From positions 1 through 8,488 of the forward strand of contig CAMAUG010000164.1 of the NCBI GenBank assembly GCA_945861255.1: a stretch of 8,488 nt of DNA. The letters are read 5' to 3'. The notes under the pieces were generated by a model that was not told the DNA's origin, made no database searches, and worked only from the letters and a program-made list of their open reading frames with translations. This document shows, in pieces, positions 6,126 to 8,488 of the stretch; positions within the stretch are counted from its first letter, which is position 1; every line of letters begins with the position of its first letter. This DNA comes from Candidatus Sulfopaludibacter sp. SbA3. GTDB taxonomy: Bacteria > Acidobacteriota > Terriglobia > Bryobacterales > Bryobacteraceae. The translations under genes were made by a program, and so were the position numbers.

Positions 6126-7559
6126 TCACCGGCCGCCCATTTGCAGGCTAACCGTTGCCGCGCGGCTCTCCGCTTGCAGCGTTTCCGCCAGCCGCAGCTC
6201 CCGGTTGGCGGCCACCGTCTGGCCCCGCTTGCGCAACACCTCCGCCAGACCGCTATGAGCCTTTGCCATCCGGGGCGCCTTTTCAATGGCCCTGCGGAAC
6301 TGTTGCTCGGCGCCCGGCAGGTCTCCCTTCGATAGTTGATCGAAGCCGGTATTGACGCTGAACACGGCGGCCTGCTGTCCCTCCAGGCGGGCCTTCACCT
6401 CCGCGCCTTTTTGGAACGCTTCGCGGCTGCCGGCCTCATCGCCCTGCAGCCGAAGCACCTGGGCCAGTGTATTGAAGGGGCCGGGCGTGCTGGGGTCCAG
6501 CCGGATGGCTTCCCGAAGTGCTTCCGCCGCTTTTGCGTGATCGCCCGCCTGCCGCCGCACCGTACCCAACAAGAACCATGGCTCGGCCCAGTCGGGGCGT
6601 AATGCGGCGGCAGCGCTCGTCTCGCGTTCACTCGCCGGGAAATCGCCGGTCTGCCACAACGTCATCGCCAAGGTGTAGTGTGCGTCGGCGAGCACCGGAT
6701 CAAGCTCGATTGCGCGGTGCAGTTCCTCGATCGCCGCCTCCAACTCGTCCTTCTGCTTGAGCACCAACCCCAGATTGTAGTGGACGATGGCTAGGGAGGG
6801 GTCGCGGCTCAGCATGTCACGGAACCACGCGGCCGCCTGGTCCAATTCCGATGTCTGAGTCAGAGCAAAACCAACATTAAGGCGTGCCGTTAAATCAGCC
6901 GGATCCCTCTCGAGGATGCGGCGAAACTCGGCCAGCCCTTCATCACCACGTCCGGTGCCCATCAGCGACAGGCCCAGGTTGTTACGGAAATCGTTATTGT
7001 CGGGAGCCACGCGAACCGCCTCGGCGTAAGCTTTGTGCGCCTCGGTCATGTCGCCGGCCTGCTGCCAGGCCAGTCCCAATTTGTTCCATAGCGAGGCGTC
7101 AGCGGGTTTCACTTCTACGGTCGCGCGATAGTGCAGCACGGCCTCCCCGGGCCGTCCGGATTCGACGAGCGCGTCGCCCAGGCGGGTACGATATTCAAGC
7201 TCACCGGGGCGGAGACGCGCCGCGATCCTGAGTTCCTTAAGAGCAGGCTCGCGCTCCCCGCCAATCCACAGCGACAGCCCCAGTAAGTGCCGCGCCCGCG
7301 CGAAATTCGGATCGATCCGGAGCGTTTCGCGAAAATGCCGCTGGGCTTCCATGGGACGCTTCAGCACCGCCAGAAGAAATCCGACTTCGCATTGAACTTC
7401 GGCCGAATTTGGGGCGATCTTCGCGGCTTGCTGGTATGCGGTGAGGGCGCCCACCGCATCGCCCTGGGCCTTTCTGGCGGCCCCTTCGCGCAGCAATTCC
7501 GGAAGAGACTGCGCGGCCGCGACAACCGTTAGCAGTGCGACTAGGACAAGTCTCCACAT
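6126..7559 (-). CDS. Secreted or periplasmic TPR-repeat protein
   Basis: A 477-residue protein with a short Sec signal peptide (MWRLVLVALLTVVAAAQ, likely cut after AAA at residue 16). Almost all the rest is TPRs at a regular 34-residue spacing: from about 18 to 391 eleven units follow one another, with two more after a spacer at about 399-467. Typical repeat sequences are NKLGLAWQQAGDMTEAHKAY (159-178) and YNLGLVLKQKDELEAAIEEL (261-280). Such long TPR superhelices bind partner proteins or peptides; no enzymatic domain is present. The FG-GAP/UnbV gene follows 131 bases downstream on the same strand, and the gene at 1-2550 carries TPRs and an FG-GAP/UnbV region in one chain, which suggests that the two neighbouring products interact. 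The ribosome binding site is weak (GAGAGAG about 13 bases before the ATG), but the signal peptide directly after this ATG supports the start. Confidence 0.9.
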   Translation of the reverse strand: MWRLVLVALLTVVAAAQSLPELLREGAARKAQGDAVGALTAYQQAAKIAPNSAEVQCEVGFLLAVLKRPMEAQRHFRETLRIDPNFARARHLLGLSLWIGGEREPALKELRIAARLRPGELEYRTRLGDALVESGRPGEAVLHYRATVEVKPADASLWNKLGLAWQQAGDMTEAHKAYAEAVRVAPDNNDFRNNLGLSLMGTGRGDEGLAEFRRILERDPADLTARLNVGFALTQTSELDQAAAWFRDMLSRDPSLAIVHYNLGLVLKQKDELEAAIEELHRAIELDPVLADAHYTLAMTLWQTGDFPASERETSAAAALRPDWAEPWFLLGTVRRQAGDHAKAAEALREAIRLDPSTPGPFNTLAQVLRLQGDEAGSREAFQKGAEVKARLEGQQAAVFSVNTGFDQLSKGDLPGAEQQFRRAIEKAPRMAKAHSGLAEVLRKRGQTVAANRELRLAETLQAESRAATVSLQMGGR

Positions 7560-7600
7560 TTCCGTGCAACTCTCTCTACAGCTTAACTTGTCCGGAGTTC

Positions 7601-7634
7601 ATATCGCTGCGTTGCGCCGCGATACACGCGATAT
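7601..7634. promoter_or_regulatory. Inverted repeat upstream of the TPR gene
   Basis: ATATCGC (7601-7607) and GCGATAT (7628-7634) are perfect 7-base inverted arms 20 bases apart. CGCGATA also occurs twice as a direct repeat (7618-7624 and 7627-7633). They lie 42-75 bases before the TPR gene ATG, where its promoter and leader would be. A regulator site is plausible; no clear -35/-10 pair was recognised nearby. Confidence 0.3.
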
Positions 7635-7676
7635 AGGAGTTGGGACGAGAAATGCAGCGAGCGGACGCTATCTCAG

Positions 7677-7724
7677 CACGCTACTTTAGATGTTACTTCA
7701 CACGTCACTTGACACGCTACTTTA
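7677..7724. repeat. Four-copy 12-bp tandem repeat over the 3' end of the Ig-like gene
   Basis: The copies are CACGCTACTTTA (7677-7688), GATGTTACTTCA (7689-7700), CACGTCACTTGA (7701-7712) and CACGCTACTTTA (7713-7724); the first and last are identical. Because 12 is a multiple of three, each copy places a stop codon in the frame of the upstream minus-strand gene: TAG (7719-7717), TGA (7707-7705), TAA (7695-7693) and TAG (7683-7681), each preceded by AAG. The first of these is the actual stop of that gene. Confidence 0.85.
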
Positions 7725-8488
7725 CAACGGTCACTTTTAGATCGTAAGGCGTTTCGAGCAGGCCGTCGGTCGCCACCGCACGCAGCCAGTAGGTTCCGGG
7801 GGCACTGAACGTCGCACCCGTTGCCAGCTCCGCAGAAGTACCACCGACTACGGGCGCCGTGCCTCCCGCATCGAAAGTAACCCTGCCGCCGGTGTCCGGA
7901 GCGCGGTACAAAATCCATCGAATGCGCAGCCCGCGCACGGAGCGGGGCCGCACGGTGACCGGAATGGGCATCGGCGCCACCGCCGGCGCACCCGGCTGGA
8001 AGTTCGTGGGCCTGGTCGGTTTCGGAACACCATCATCGGCCACGGAAGTGGTCAACTTCAAAGCCCGGCCAACAGCAGCCGACGTGTCTCCTCTCACGGT
8101 AATCGAAGGAGGAGAATTCGGCGGATCGGGCGGCGCAACTATGTTGCCGAGGTTCATCTGGATCACACCGTCGTCCACTTCCCATTCCGGCTGCAGCCAG
8201 CCGCTGGCGGAATCGGCGCGTCCATGCGAGGTTACTGTCCACACCAGCCTCTTGTCGGCCGGCCAGTTGTCCGGCACGTCGACCCGGAAGACAAACAGAT
8301 GGCGGCGTGGGTAAAAATGCGCCGGCTGGCCCATGTCCGGACGGAGATCGAACTTGTTGTCCGGACCGGCCGGAACATCGACCTCCTCCTCGAAATTGCG
8401 CAATGCTGCCATCGTGGATATTTTTTGGGGCAGCGGCTTTGGGCTGCTGTCCTGGCTGTACTTTGCACTCAGTGCCGGCTTTCTGCCG
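7717..8488 (-). CDS. Acidobacterial-type protein with C-terminal Ig/PKD-like domain (N-terminus outside window)
   Basis: The frame is open from the right edge to TAG (7719-7717), giving 256 visible residues. An ATG at 8412 is internal to the frame, and the reading continues upstream without a stop to the edge, so the gene is probably 5'-truncated here. The first visible half (MGQPAHFYPRRHLFVFRVDV ... VTSHGRADSASGWLQPEWEV) belongs to a type I recall as frequent in acidobacterial genomes but cannot name. A proline-rich linker follows (APPDPPNSPPSITV). The end, from about ALKLTTSVADDG to FSAPGTYWLRAVATDG and LKVTVVK, has the pattern of a PKD/Ig-like beta-sandwich. Such domains usually serve binding or display outside the cytoplasm; the missing N-terminus would show whether there is a signal or anchor. 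Function unknown. The stop codon lies in a 12-bp tandem repeat, and the TPR gene starts 157 bases downstream on the same strand. Confidence 0.75.
   Translation of the reverse strand, partial: GRKPALSAKYSQDSSPKPLPQKISTMAALRNFEEEVDVPAGPDNKFDLRPDMGQPAHFYPRRHLFVFRVDVPDNWPADKRLVWTVTSHGRADSASGWLQPEWEVDDGVIQMNLGNIVAPPDPPNSPPSITVRGDTSAAVGRALKLTTSVADDGVPKPTRPTNFQPGAPAVAPMPIPVTVRPRSVRGLRIRWILYRAPDTGGRVTFDAGGTAPVVGGTSAELATGATFSAPGTYWLRAVATDGLLETPYDLKVTVVK

Noticed and set aside
7237..7569. Minus-strand alternative frame overlapping the start of the TPR gene
   Set aside because: The TPR frame has a signal peptide and regular 34-residue repeats; the alternative is arginine-rich and unstructured, as expected of a shadow.

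Overview
The window looks like a piece of a high-GC bacterial chromosome, most probably from an acidobacterium of the Solibacter/Bryobacter type. That placement is an inference. It rests on the high G+C, on several exported FG-GAP/VCBS-ASPIC/UnbV and TPR proteins lying together, and on a proline-rich Ig-like protein of a kind common in that phylum. No rRNA, tRNA, CRISPR array or transposase gene was found.

Layout. Positions 1-2550 (minus) hold an anchored or secreted protein that joins TPRs, a degenerate VCBS propeller and a UnbV-like domain in one chain; its C-terminus lies beyond position 1. Positions 2551-2812 are a divergent intergenic region ending in a 12-bp direct repeat that looks like the operator of a toxin-antitoxin (TA) operon. 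Positions 2813-3492 (plus) are an RHH antitoxin and a PIN-domain toxin overlapping by one base. Positions 3493-3760 hold no convincing gene. Positions 3761-3922 (plus) are the C-terminal half of a HigB/RelE-like toxin without its N-terminus, and 3919-4236 (plus) is its intact HigA-like XRE antitoxin.

On the minus strand from the right edge inward come three genes: 7717-8488, the C-terminal part of an acidobacterial-type Ig-like protein whose stop codon lies in a 12-bp tandem repeat that repeats the stop four times in frame; 6126-7559, a Sec-exported protein made almost entirely of TPRs; and 4294-5994, a Tat-exported seven-bladed FG-GAP/VCBS protein with a C-terminal ASPIC/UnbV domain.

How it fits together. 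The TPR gene and the FG-GAP/UnbV gene are probably one transcription unit and supply as two proteins the same modules that the 1-2550 gene carries in one chain. This suggests that the TPR and propeller parts work together outside the cytoplasm. Their substrate is unknown. The two plus-strand TA modules, one apparently intact and one broken, sit as an island between these minus-strand genes. No complete new system can be demonstrated. The points most worth checking are the stop-codon repeat, the decapitated toxin with its surviving antitoxin, the TA operator repeat, and the unassigned C-terminal domain of the first gene.
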